Source: Desulfobacterales bacterium
Lineage (GTDB): Bacteria > Desulfobacterota > Desulfobacteria > Desulfobacterales > Desulfobacteraceae
Length of the DNA: 57,089 nt
Assembly: GCA_022361395.1 (NCBI GenBank)
Contig: JAKSAX010000296.1
Location: forward strand, 1-57,089
Reading direction: 5' to 3'
Each line of letters begins with the position of its first letter. Positions within the stretch are counted from its first letter, which is position 1. Positions 1 to 7,814 of the stretch are shown here, piece by piece. Made by a program: the position numbers and the translations under genes. A model generated the notes under the pieces. The model worked only from the letters and a program-made list of their open reading frames with translations, did no database searches and was not told where the DNA came from.

Positions 1-1148
1 ATACCCAGGTTATCACGGACGGGCTGCTGCCCCTGCTCAAGCAGAAGGCCATTACCAACAAGAACAAGAATTATCTGACGGACCGGGCCGTGACCTCCTT
101 GTGCATGGGATCAAGGGAGCTGTACGACTTTGTCAACGACAACCCCATGTTCTACTTCAGGTCCTCGGAATTTGTAAACGATCCCAATGTGATTGCCAAA
201 AACGATAATTTCATCTCCATCAGTTCAGCACTGGAAGTGGATCTTACCGGCCAGATCTGCACGGATTCCAAGGGATATCTCTTTTATTCCGGCATCGGGG
301 ACCAGGTGGATTTTATCCGGGGATCCTCCATGTCCAGCGGAGGATTTTCCATCGTTATCATCCCGTCCACGGCCCAGGGTGGCAAGGTCTCCAGGATCGT
401 CCCCCACCTGAGCGAGGGCGCGGGTGTAGCCACCACCCGCGGAGACATTGATATTATTGTAACCGAATACGGGATTGCCGAAATCGGGAGAAAGAGTATT
501 TCCCAGCGGGTGATGGAGCTGGCCCAGATCGCCCATCCAAAGTTCAGGGCCGGGCTGATCGAGCAGGCCAAGCAGCGGCATTATATTTTCGGTGACCAGC
601 TGCCCCCCACCAGCCAGGACCTGCTATTCCTGGATTCCTATAATGACATCATGACCCTGCCCAACAGGAAACGCATCGAGGTCAGGCCCCTGCTTCCCTC
701 GGATGAATTTGAGTCCAGGCACTTTTATTACTCCCTCCAGGAAGACTCCATCTATTACAGATTTTTCAACAAGCGGAAGGTGTTTTCAAGAAAGATGCTC
801 CAGCAGCAGTGGGCTGATGTGGATTATAAGCGGAACATGAGCCTGATCGCGCTGATGCAGATGGGCAAGCGCAAGCAGATCGTTGCCATCGGCTCCTATG
901 CAGAGGCGGGCAAGGATGCGGCGGAAGTGGCCTTCCTGGTAAGGGAAGAGCTCCACGGCCAGGGCATCGGCACCTTTCTCCTGAATGCCCTTGAAAAAAT
1001 CGCCAGGGAAAACAACTATACCCGGTTCACGGCCACAGTGCTGGCGGAAAATGAAAAGATGCTCTACGTGTTCCAGAAGCAGTATCCGGATGCCAGGTTC
1101 ATCAGAAGCGGCACCGGGGAGGTGGAAGTAGAGATGCCCTTTTCCTGA
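1..1148 (+). CDS. acetyl-CoA hydrolase/transferase C-terminal domain fused to GNAT acetyltransferase (5' partial)
   Basis: The frame is open to the left edge (codons begin at base 3), so the N-terminus lies outside; about 382 residues are visible. The first ~195 visible residues carry the acetyl-CoA hydrolase/CoA-transferase C-terminal fold, with the glycine-rich stretch SSGGFSIVIIPST, the turn EGAGVATTRGDIDIIVTEYG and the tail AQIAHPKFR. From about visible residue 210 a GNAT acetyltransferase domain follows, with the acetyl-CoA pyrophosphate-loop-like segment REELHGQGIGTFLL. The family exchanges CoA between acetyl-CoA and short-chain acids or hydrolyses the thioester. The GNAT tail may use the same acetyl-CoA, which is inference. 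The internal GTG at 90 is not needed as a start because the frame continues upstream. Cytosolic. Confidence 0.85.
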   Translation, partial: TQVITDGLLPLLKQKAITNKNKNYLTDRAVTSLCMGSRELYDFVNDNPMFYFRSSEFVNDPNVIAKNDNFISISSALEVDLTGQICTDSKGYLFYSGIGDQVDFIRGSSMSSGGFSIVIIPSTAQGGKVSRIVPHLSEGAGVATTRGDIDIIVTEYGIAEIGRKSISQRVMELAQIAHPKFRAGLIEQAKQRHYIFGDQLPPTSQDLLFLDSYNDIMTLPNRKRIEVRPLLPSDEFESRHFYYSLQEDSIYYRFFNKRKVFSRKMLQQQWADVDYKRNMSLIALMQMGKRKQIVAIGSYAEAGKDAAEVAFLVREELHGQGIGTFLLNALEKIARENNYTRFTATVLAENEKMLYVFQKQYPDARFIRSGTGEVEVEMPFS

Positions 1149-1202
1149 TCCTGCACTGCAGGCTGGAAAAGGGCATCCGGCTCTTTGCTAAACCATGTGG
1201 TT

Positions 1203-2957
1203 TTATTTATTCTTTGAACTCAGCTCGGGAAAATCCCAGTAAAAGTACTCTGTGATTTCATCATCCCCGTCTGCCCGGCTGACCTCGATTTCACGAAGCT
1301 CAATGCGGCGTATCTTGCCTGAGATGGTTTTGGGCACTTCCGAAACAAACTCGATAATCCGCGGGATCTTGAACTTGGCCAGGATGTTCATGGTGTGCTT
1401 GAACAGGTCCAGGGCCAGATCCCGGTTGCCCTCATACCCGGGATTGAGGATGACATAGGCCTTGACCAGCTGGTACCGCCGGGGATCGGGTGCCCCGACC
1501 ACTGCAGCCTCGGCAACGCCCGGATGTTCCAATAATGCGCTCTCCACTTCAAAGGGGCCGATGCGGTAATCCGAGGATTTGATGACATCGTCGGCCCGGC
1601 CCACAAACCACCAGTACCCGTCCGCGTCAAAGGAGGCCCGGTCGCCGGTGTAATAGAAGTTATCTACAAACACCGCACTCATCTTTTCCGGGTTCCCGAT
1701 GTACTCTGAAAAGAGCCCGATGGCCCGCCAGTTGTTCATCTTCACCACAATATGCCCCACCTGGTCCGGCTGGGTAACCTCATTGCCCTCATCATCGGCC
1801 AGGGCCACATCATACATAAAGGAGGGCATGCCGAAGGATCCGGACCGCATATTCCCGGTCATCCAGGGGGGATTTCCGATCATCGCCGTGCATTCGGTCT
1901 GGCCGTAAAAATCCCGGATCTCTGTGCCGGTATGGGTTTTCCACTGGGAAATCACCTCGGGGTTCAGGGGTTCGCCTGCAGAAATGGACTGCCGCAGGCA
2001 GGAGAGGTCGTAATTCTCAAGCTCCATGTTTACAAACATGCGCCAGGCTGTGGGCGGTCCGCAGAAGGTGGTGACCCTGTTCCGGGCAAGGGCGTTTAGA
2101 TAGGCGTCGCCGTCCAGGGTGTCGAACCTGAAGCCGGTGACCGTGGCACCCACGTTAAAGGGTACGAAAAAGGAGGACCAGGACCATTTTGCCCAGCCCG
2201 GCGCACTCAAATTATGGTGGATGTCACCCGGCTGAACCCCGATCATCACGGTGGTGGACAGGTGGCCGACGGGATAGGAGGCCGCAGTATGGCCCACCCG
2301 CTTGGGAAGGCCCGTGGTGCCGGAGGTAAAAAAGCAGAACAGGATCTCATCGGAGGCGGTGTCGGCTGCCTCTGCCTGATCCGGTTCAGCTTCAATGGCC
2401 TCAAAGGAGGTCCACCCCTCTTTTTCCCCCATGACAAGCTTCACCCTGGGTGAGATGCCGGTTTCGGCAATGGCCTGTTCCAGGATATCCACGGATGCCT
2501 CATCCGCCAGAACCACCTCCGGTTTATAGGTCTCAAACCGGAACTCCAGCTCCCTCGGGGTCATGGTGGTGGCTGTGGGCACCGCCACAATACCGGCCTT
2601 GATGCAGGCCAGGCTTGAAAACCAGACCTCGGGGCAAATGGGGGTCATCATATACATGTTGTCCTTGTGCCCCACGCCCTTACCGGCCAGGTAGTTGATC
2701 AGCTTATTGGCCTTTTGGGACATCTCAAGGTAGGTGAAGGAGCGGTTTTCCAGGGTATGGATATCCTCGTAAATCAAGGCGGTCTTATCCGGGGTTTCCG
2801 CCACGTGGATCCCTTCAAAAATCTCTTTTGCCCAGTTGAAATGCGTCGGGAGTGTCATGGCATTCAAATTTTCAAAAAATGCCTTGGCTTTGGCTTCCTT
2901 TTCTGAATCGTCTGGCATCTGGTTGATCTGGATGATGTCTTTGTAGAGCTCTTTCAT
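1203..2957 (-). CDS. AMP-dependent acyl-CoA synthetase (medium-chain type)
   Basis: A 584-residue adenylate-forming enzyme that activates a carboxylic acid with ATP and CoA. Visible motifs are the phosphate loop FTSGTTGLPKRVGH, the adenine-site DFYGQTE, the hinge region YTGDRASFDADGYWWF followed by GRADDVIKSSDYRIGPFEVE, and the C-terminal catalytic lysine in TISGKIRR. Length and motif spacing fit the medium-chain (MACS) branch. I chose the ATG at 2957 because AAGGAGTG sits about 10 nt upstream; the longer open frame to 3116 would run into the divergent Dus gene and its extra residues do not look like the family. Substrate cannot be told from sequence. The neighbouring acetyl-CoA transferase and dienoyl-CoA-reductase-like genes suggest fatty or aromatic acid use. 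Cytosolic. Confidence 0.92.
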   Translation of the reverse strand: MKELYKDIIQINQMPDDSEKEAKAKAFFENLNAMTLPTHFNWAKEIFEGIHVAETPDKTALIYEDIHTLENRSFTYLEMSQKANKLINYLAGKGVGHKDNMYMMTPICPEVWFSSLACIKAGIVAVPTATTMTPRELEFRFETYKPEVVLADEASVDILEQAIAETGISPRVKLVMGEKEGWTSFEAIEAEPDQAEAADTASDEILFCFFTSGTTGLPKRVGHTAASYPVGHLSTTVMIGVQPGDIHHNLSAPGWAKWSWSSFFVPFNVGATVTGFRFDTLDGDAYLNALARNRVTTFCGPPTAWRMFVNMELENYDLSCLRQSISAGEPLNPEVISQWKTHTGTEIRDFYGQTECTAMIGNPPWMTGNMRSGSFGMPSFMYDVALADDEGNEVTQPDQVGHIVVKMNNWRAIGLFSEYIGNPEKMSAVFVDNFYYTGDRASFDADGYWWFVGRADDVIKSSDYRIGPFEVESALLEHPGVAEAAVVGAPDPRRYQLVKAYVILNPGYEGNRDLALDLFKHTMNILAKFKIPRIIEFVSEVPKTISGKIRRIELREIEVSRADGDDEITEYFYWDFPELSSKNK

Positions 2958-3100
2958 ACCGTTAAAACACTCCTTGCAATCCGAATTAATGTTATGTATT
3001 TTTGGTGCAAAAATATTGATTCTATAATGGATCACCCTCGGGTTGTCAAAATAATTTTTAACCCCGGCAGCCCGGGGCGCCGGAAAAGCTGAAAAAGACC

Positions 3101-4081
3101 ATGAAAAACCAAGCAATTACACTCATCCTGGCCCCTCTCCAGGGATTTACCGATGTCACCTACAGAAACGTTTATGCCAGGCATTTTTCAGGCATGGACG
3201 AGGCCCTGGCCCCTTTTATCTCCACCATGGGCCAGCAGCGGCTCAAACCCACCAGGATCCAGGATGTGGCCCCGGAACGGAACACCGGCTGCTTTATCGT
3301 TCCCCAGATCCTGGGCAATGTGGCAGAGGATTTCACCTTCCTGGCGGACCATCTCTATGAAATGGGCCACAAACAGGTGAACTGGAACCTGGGCTGCCCC
3401 CATTCCAAGATAGCAAAAAAACAGCGGGGATCAGGCCTGCTGCTCTACCCGGAAAAAATAGACGCACTGCTGGCCGGCATCATTCCCAATATGAAACCCT
3501 CCCTCAGTGTAAAAATACGCCTGGGACGGCGGAACAAGGATGAGATCAGCGCCCTGCTTGAGGTGTTTGACCGTCATCCCGTGGATGAGATCATCCTCCA
3601 CCCGAGAACCGGCGAGCAGATGTACACGGGCAGTTCCGACCTGGATGCCTTTGAAAAGGCGGAAAAGGCCAGCCGCCATGCCTTTGTTTATAACGGGGAT
3701 ATCACAGACATGGCCTCATTTAACCGGGTCAGGGCCCGGTTTCCCCATATCCGGCGGATAATGATCGGCCGGGGCATACTGGCCAACCCCTTTCTTGCCG
3801 AAGAGATAAAGGGAATGGATTCGGGGGATCAGGCCAGGCAGCTGGAACGTCTCAGGGTATTTCATGACGACCTGCTTGCCGGGTATGATAAAATCTTTTC
3901 AGGACCGGGCCACCTTACCGGAAGGATGAAAGGGTTCTGGAGCTATCTGGGCCCCTCCTTTGACAACCATAAAAAACCGCTGAAAAAAATTCTCAAGGCC
4001 ACCACCATCCCGGCCTACACCGACCGGGTAAAGGCATTTTTCGATCTCAGCCTTGCATTTAATCCGGGCCGGCCCCTTTAA
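3101..4081 (+). CDS. tRNA-dihydrouridine synthase (DusA/DusC-like branch)
   Basis: A 326-residue FMN enzyme of the Dus family (COG0042), which reduces uridine to dihydrouridine in the tRNA D-loop with NADPH. The start LAPLQGFTDVTYRN, the catalytic-cysteine region QVNWNLGCPHSKIAKKQRGSG (Cys in NLGCP), SVKIRLG, EIILHPRT and the FMN-phosphate region MIGRGILANPF are all present. It is clearly diverged from the DusB-type gene at 14103, so the window holds two Dus paralogues. It is transcribed divergently from the acyl-CoA synthetase with about 140 bp between starts, and ends in a hairpin shared with the convergent reductase gene. Which uridine it modifies cannot be told from sequence. Confidence 0.92.
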   Translation: MKNQAITLILAPLQGFTDVTYRNVYARHFSGMDEALAPFISTMGQQRLKPTRIQDVAPERNTGCFIVPQILGNVAEDFTFLADHLYEMGHKQVNWNLGCPHSKIAKKQRGSGLLLYPEKIDALLAGIIPNMKPSLSVKIRLGRRNKDEISALLEVFDRHPVDEIILHPRTGEQMYTGSSDLDAFEKAEKASRHAFVYNGDITDMASFNRVRARFPHIRRIMIGRGILANPFLAEEIKGMDSGDQARQLERLRVFHDDLLAGYDKIFSGPGHLTGRMKGFWSYLGPSFDNHKKPLKKILKATTIPAYTDRVKAFFDLSLAFNPGRPL

Positions 4082-4095
4082 AAAAAGAGCCGGCC
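4067..4095. terminator. hairpin between convergent genes
   Basis: GGCCGGC (4067-4073) pairs with GCCGGCC (4089-4095) around an A-rich loop. It overlaps the stop of the Dus gene and precedes the stop of the convergent reductase at 4119. The A/T runs on both sides fit a bidirectional terminator. Confidence 0.5.
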
Positions 4096-4118
4096 GGGTA
4101 AAATAATTTTAGGACCGG

Positions 4119-6119
4119 TTAAATCTCCAGGCCTGCCTGGTATCCGGCATGGACCGCATCAAAGGCCATGGCGATCCTGTCGGCGTCACCCACCACCCTG
4201 TAGTCAATGCCCATCTCCTTGACCATGGATTCCAGGGGATTGTAAGGGGCGGAACCTGCCGCCACAACAACGGTATCCGCAGCCATATCCACGATATTGC
4301 CGTCCTGCTCGATCTCAAGGCCGGCTTCCGTTATGCGGACCACCTTTCCTGCGGTCATGGATTCCACGCCAAACCGCCCCATATCCTGCATCATGCCCCA
4401 TTTGGTGGACTTTCCGATATCTTTCCCGATCTTGTCGGTCATCTCGATCAGGCAGATCTTTTTGCTGCCCCGGGTCGCCATGTCAAAAAGGGCCTCCGGG
4501 GTTTCAGCCTTGTTCACCAGGAGGAACTTCAGGGTTTCAGCCGGCATGGTGCCTTTTTCCGCAAGGAACAACGCGGTTTCAACCCCCACTGCACCGCCGC
4601 CCACAACAGCCACCTTCCTTCCTGTGGACACCTTGTTTTCAAGGACCTCCCAGGCCCCGGCCACATGGGGCATGTCCATGCCCGGGATCGGGGGTTCTAA
4701 CGGCCGGGCACCGGTTGCCAGGATCACCACATCCGGTTTCCGGTCTTCCAGGAGTTCCTGATCCACCTCCCGGTTCAGCACCACGGGGATTTTCTCAGCA
4801 CTGAGCTGGTTTTCAAGGTCAGCGGCAAACTGGGCAAACTCCTCCCTGCCCGGAGGGGCTGCCGCCAGGTGAAGCTGGCCGCCCAGGCGGCCGGACCGTT
4901 CATACAGGGTCACATCATGCCCCCGGCGTCTGGCAGTGAGTGCTGCGGTCATACCGCCGCAGCCGCCGCCCGCCACCAGGATCTTCTTAGGAACATCCGC
5001 CTTAAGGGCCGCACCTTTGTGTTCATGCCCGGCCAGGGGGTTGCACAGGCACTCCACGTGCTTCAGCTTAAACAGGTTGTCAAAACAGCCCTGGGCACAG
5101 GCAATGCAATGGACGATCTCCTTTTCCCTTCCTTCTTTGGATTTGACGGGCAGGTCCGGATCCGCAATAAGGCTGCGGCCCATGGCCACCATGTCGCAAT
5201 ACCCCTGTTTCAGCATGTCCCTGGCTGTTTCAGGATCATTGATCCTGTGGCTGGCGATCACCGGCACATCAACGGCAGCCCGGATGTCCCTGGCCAGATA
5301 ACCGAAAGCCCCCCTGGGCACCTGGGCCACAATCTGGGGAACCCTTGCCTCATGCCAGCCCACGTTGATACACAGGGCATCTGCGGGACCGCCGGAAAGT
5401 GCCTTGGCATATTCGATCAAATCCTGCCGGTCATTGCCGCCGGGCATGAAATCATTGCCGTTCATCCTGACGATCAGGGGAAAATCCGGTCCCACAGCAT
5501 CCCGCACCGCCCCGGCCACTTCAAGCCCGAACCGCATCCGGTTTTCAAGGGAGCCGCCATATTCATCGGTTCTCTGGTTGGTCAGTGGGGAGAGGAACTC
5601 GGAGATCAGGTATCCGGTGCCGCTCAGGATTTCCACGGCATCGAATCCGGCCTCCTTCACCCGGGCAGCGGCAGCGGCAAAAGAGGCAATTGTTGCCTTG
5701 ATCTCATCTGTTTCCATGGCTTTGGGGGTCTCCCTGGTCATTCTTGAGGGAACCGCAGAGGGAGCAACTGGCTGCTTGCCGTCCAGGAAAAACGAAAAGT
5801 TGTACCGCCCTGCATGGTTGAGTTGGACCGCGGACAGGGAGCCGTTTTCCCGGATAGCCGTTGCCAGGCGGGTCAGCCCCGGGATAAACCTGTCATCATG
5901 GGCACCGATGTTCTGGGTATTGCCGGAGAGTTCATCCACAGTGGCATATCCCACACAGATCATCCCGGGTTTTCCCTGGGCCCTGCGGGCGTAAAAATCA
6001 ACGATCTGGTCCGTCACTTCAAATTCCAGGGCCATGCCCAGGTGCATGGCCGGCAGGTAGATCCGGTTATCCAGGGTCAGGTTGTTGATGCGGATGGGGT
6101 CAAACAGAAGATCGCTCAT
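4119..6119 (-). CDS. FMN/FAD/Fe-S enoate reductase, 2,4-dienoyl-CoA reductase-like (old yellow enzyme family)
   Basis: A 666-residue protein laid out like bacterial 2,4-dienoyl-CoA reductase FadH and trimethylamine dehydrogenase. Residues 1 to ~340 form the FMN TIM barrel, with the GTGYLISEFLSPLTNQRTDEYG segment. Next come the 4Fe-4S cysteines in CIACAQGCF with a fourth in ECLCNP, then an FAD/NAD module with GGGCGGMTAAL and a second dinucleotide loop VVGGGAVGVETALFL. Likely role is NAD(P)H-dependent reduction of a conjugated C=C bond in an acyl-CoA or enone; exact substrate unknown. Its ATG overlaps the stop of the upstream MerR gene by one base (TAATG), so the two are translationally coupled and the MerR protein probably controls this enzyme. 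Confidence 0.9.
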   Translation of the reverse strand: MSDLLFDPIRINNLTLDNRIYLPAMHLGMALEFEVTDQIVDFYARRAQGKPGMICVGYATVDELSGNTQNIGAHDDRFIPGLTRLATAIRENGSLSAVQLNHAGRYNFSFFLDGKQPVAPSAVPSRMTRETPKAMETDEIKATIASFAAAAARVKEAGFDAVEILSGTGYLISEFLSPLTNQRTDEYGGSLENRMRFGLEVAGAVRDAVGPDFPLIVRMNGNDFMPGGNDRQDLIEYAKALSGGPADALCINVGWHEARVPQIVAQVPRGAFGYLARDIRAAVDVPVIASHRINDPETARDMLKQGYCDMVAMGRSLIADPDLPVKSKEGREKEIVHCIACAQGCFDNLFKLKHVECLCNPLAGHEHKGAALKADVPKKILVAGGGCGGMTAALTARRRGHDVTLYERSGRLGGQLHLAAAPPGREEFAQFAADLENQLSAEKIPVVLNREVDQELLEDRKPDVVILATGARPLEPPIPGMDMPHVAGAWEVLENKVSTGRKVAVVGGGAVGVETALFLAEKGTMPAETLKFLLVNKAETPEALFDMATRGSKKICLIEMTDKIGKDIGKSTKWGMMQDMGRFGVESMTAGKVVRITEAGLEIEQDGNIVDMAADTVVVAAGSAPYNPLESMVKEMGIDYRVVGDADRIAMAFDAVHAGYQAGLEI

Positions 6120-6790
6120 TACTTCTCCTTTATATTTTTTTTAAGTCCTTTGAATCCGATGAGTTCCTTTTGCAGGGTCCTGTCGATTACGTAGGCCCGC
6201 AGCCCCCGGGCCATCCGGGTGAGCTCCAGGGTCAGGGCGGCATTTTCCCTGAACCCGAGTCCACGGGTATAGGCCTCCCGCAGGCTGATTTCAGCTTCTA
6301 CGATTTTTTTGGCAAATTTAGGATAGAAAGACAGGTCTTCGGGAACCATGCCCCTGTCCATGCATGATTTAAGCTGCCGGGCCAGTTCCAGGTCCTGCTC
6401 GTCAAAAAGATCCTGTTCAAGGGGCATGATCAGCCCCAGGCCGCAGAGTTCCTGCAACTGCTGTTTTGTAAGGCCGGAAGCCCCGGTAAATGCCCGGGCA
6501 TCCATTTTCCCGGTTGACGATCCGAACACCGTGGACTGGAGTTCGAGCAGGGGGGTCACATCCCGCCCCTTGTCCATCTCCTTCAACAGCCCCTTAATGG
6601 CGGCCAGCGGAAGCCTGTGGGTGGACTGCACCTTTCTGATAAAGGCAATGCGGTCAATACAGAGGGGGTCATAGTAAGCCATGTTGGGGCTGGTCTTAAC
6701 CGGCAGGGGCAACAGCCCCTTGTTGACATAAAGCAGGATGGTGGACTTGGCCACACCAGTGGCATCGGCCAGTTCCTTCATCTTAAGCAT
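6119..6790 (-). CDS. MerR-family transcriptional regulator
   Basis: About 223 residues. The N-terminal winged HTH reads MKELADATGVAKSTILLYVN, followed by the usual MerR wing with the YYDP turn and an IRKVQS linker helix. The C-terminal ~140 residues are an unrecognised helical effector domain without the paired cysteines of metal sensors, so a small organic ligand such as an acyl-CoA is more likely (inference). I chose the ATG at 6790 because the HTH begins three residues later; an in-frame GTG at 6877 would add 29 non-family residues and has no ribosome site. It ends in TAATG with the enoate reductase, so the two form one transcript. Confidence 0.85.
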   Translation of the reverse strand: MLKMKELADATGVAKSTILLYVNKGLLPLPVKTSPNMAYYDPLCIDRIAFIRKVQSTHRLPLAAIKGLLKEMDKGRDVTPLLELQSTVFGSSTGKMDARAFTGASGLTKQQLQELCGLGLIMPLEQDLFDEQDLELARQLKSCMDRGMVPEDLSFYPKFAKKIVEAEISLREAYTRGLGFRENAALTLELTRMARGLRAYVIDRTLQKELIGFKGLKKNIKEK

Positions 6791-6860
6791 GGGCGTGTTA
6801 TCCCCAGTTACAGGCCTTCTCCCGGAATTTCCCACTGCACCTCCTGTATCAATCAAACAC

Positions 6861-6880
6861 AAAGTACAAACCGTCACTTT
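6861..6880. promoter_or_regulatory. candidate operator upstream of the MerR gene
   Basis: AAAGT (6861-6865) and ACTTT (6876-6880) form a short inverted repeat with a 10-nt spacer, set in AT-rich sequence about 70 bp upstream of the MerR start. MerR regulators commonly bind dyads in their own promoters. Arms are only 5 bp, so this is tentative. Confidence 0.3.
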
Positions 6881-6964
6881 ACACTTTTAAAACGAACTAT
6901 AGATGGGGATTATTCTGCTGTCAAGAAATTAAAATAACTGGATATTCTTCGAAAGGTATGAACC

Positions 6965-6986
6965 GGGCCCGGTCAGCGCCGGGCCC
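6965..6986 (-). terminator. GC-rich hairpin just after the candidate selenoprotein gene
   Basis: GGGCCCGG (6965-6972) and CCGGGCCC (6979-6986) are perfect 8-bp arms around a 6-nt loop. The stem begins 6 nt beyond the TAA at 6993-6995 that ends the UGA-readthrough frame, and over 70 nt beyond the UGA itself. It lacks a strong U-tract, so it may act as a 3'-end stabiliser or a weak terminator. Confidence 0.55.
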
Positions 6987-6992
6987 ACAGAC

Positions 6993-7148
6993 TTATTTAT
7001 TGTCCTCAAACGGATTGGTTTTCTTTTCCCTGCCCGTCCCCTGACAGGCATCTCTCATTCAGGTGGATATCCCGAACTTCGGCAGGATATAAATCTGAAG
7101 CAGCAGGTAAACCGCGATAAACCCGCCCACAAATAGTAAAGTTTCCAT
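6993..7148 (-). CDS. candidate small membrane selenoprotein (UGA-encoded Sec at codon 30)
   Basis: A 51-residue product if the in-frame TGA at 7059-7061 is read as selenocysteine; 29 residues if it is a stop. The start ATG at 7148 has a near-perfect ribosome site, AGGAGGGCATATT. Residues ~4-22 form one membrane helix (LLFVGGFIAVYLLLQIYIL), followed by PKFGIST-U-MRDAC, a U-x4-C redox-type motif, and a polar tail ending in NPFEDNK. Three things argue for readthrough: a cysteine and a plausible tail follow the TGA in frame, an 8-bp SECIS-like hairpin starts 8 nt after it, and the post-gene hairpin follows the distal TAA rather than the TGA. Function unknown; a membrane-tethered redox peptide with a short soluble tail is inferred. 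Selenoproteins are common in Desulfobacterales. The Sec machinery lies outside this window. Confidence 0.68.
7031..7050 (-). promoter_or_regulatory. SECIS-like hairpin immediately downstream of the UGA codon
   Basis: On the minus strand TGCCTGTC pairs with GACGGGCA (8 bp including one G-U) around the loop AGGG. The loop starts 16 nt after the UGA. Known bacterial SECIS elements lie inside the coding region directly after UGA, with a small apical loop bearing a G in its first two positions; here G is the second loop base. The spacing is at the short end of what has been described. Confidence 0.55.
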
Positions 7149-7189
7149 AATATGCCCTCCTGATTAATCACACAGGTAATCCAAAACTA

Positions 7190-7450
7190 TACCTATACTA
7201 TTATCCAAGATAACACCGTTTGTGCAATTTTCCAGTATCCGGTTTTATGATATAGATACAAGGCACACCGGAGGCACCGGCACATACCCGGCAGCCGAGA
7301 CCGCGGGACCGTCACTAATACTCCGCCGCCCGTCCTGGGCGGCTACGTAGCGGAAATTTTCGTTTCCGGCTGTCCGTGCGGCTCCAAAAATTTCACGCCG
7401 TTCCAGGCCTCCGCGCCCCCGGCTGCCTGGTTACCGTGGTTTGCTGCGGT
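7190..7450. other. GC-rich structured intergenic segment
   Basis: No convincing gene. GCCGCCC and GGGCGGC form a hairpin around GTCCT near 7325-7345. Further on, GAAATTTT and AAAATTTC arms enclose about 26 nt. GC content drops sharply after about 7450. It may be a dispersed palindromic repeat or a structured RNA; I cannot tell from one copy. Confidence 0.35.
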
Positions 7451-7508
7451 TGGAAGTATTCCCGTTTAATCTTATCATTCCCCTTGAACTGCTAAGGCTG
7501 GGGAATTT

Positions 7509-7551
7509 CATCCGGTATTAGAATGATTCTCATTCGGTACTAAACCGGATG
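7509..7551. promoter_or_regulatory. nested inverted repeats with a Fur-box-like core
   Basis: Outer arms CATCCGGT (7509-7516) and ACCGGATG (7544-7551) enclose AATGATTCTCATT (7522-7534). That core differs by one base from the 6-1-6 Fur core AATGAT-N-ATCATT. It sits at the left edge of the AT-rich patch, upstream of the truncated small-protein copy. Binding by Fur is a hypothesis. Confidence 0.35.
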
Positions 7552-7715
7552 TTTTATTATTTTATGTTGTTGCTTTTTGGGGCTGATGATGTTTAACCTC
7601 CAACACAGTTAAACGAATATGGCGTCTATACTTTTTTGGAGGACTTTTAGTTCTAATATCATCGCTGTTCCTGATTAAATTTTAATCATCGAACAATCTA
7701 CTTAATGCTCTGTAA
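7551..7715 (+). repeat. left copy of duplicated small-protein module (internally deleted)
   Basis: Matches 8337-8640 in two blocks. The first block shares the upstream motif TGTTGCTTTTT...GGCTGATGATGTT...AACCTCCAA. The second begins at AAACGAATATGGCGTCT and continues past the stop codon of the small protein. About 150 bp present in the right copy are missing at the junction near 7610. Confidence 0.75.
7611..7685 (+). pseudogene. truncated duplicate of the 60-aa membrane protein at 8430
   Basis: Encodes in frame the last 24 residues of the 8430 protein with a few substitutions (KRIWRLYFFGGLLV shared), plus the stop. The first ~35 codons and the start are deleted, so no product is expected. 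Confidence 0.75.
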
Positions 7716-7814
7716 TTATTTGTTTTGGCGTCGTCCAAAACACATGATTATCTCCTCTTAAGTTGACTGATGGTGTGTTTACAGAATTAGAAATTATTGG
7801 TATAGCTCCAAGCC

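Noticed and set aside
2958-3116. N-terminal extension of the acyl-CoA synthetase to 3116
   Set aside because: It would overlap the divergent Dus start and has no family similarity; an AAGGAG-type site supports 2957.
7590-7617. GTTTAAC ... GTTAAAC inverted pair looking like integron attC R''/R' sites
   Set aside because: Only 10 nt separate the arms; real attC sites need paired L boxes and at least about 57 nt. The right module copy has imperfect arms.
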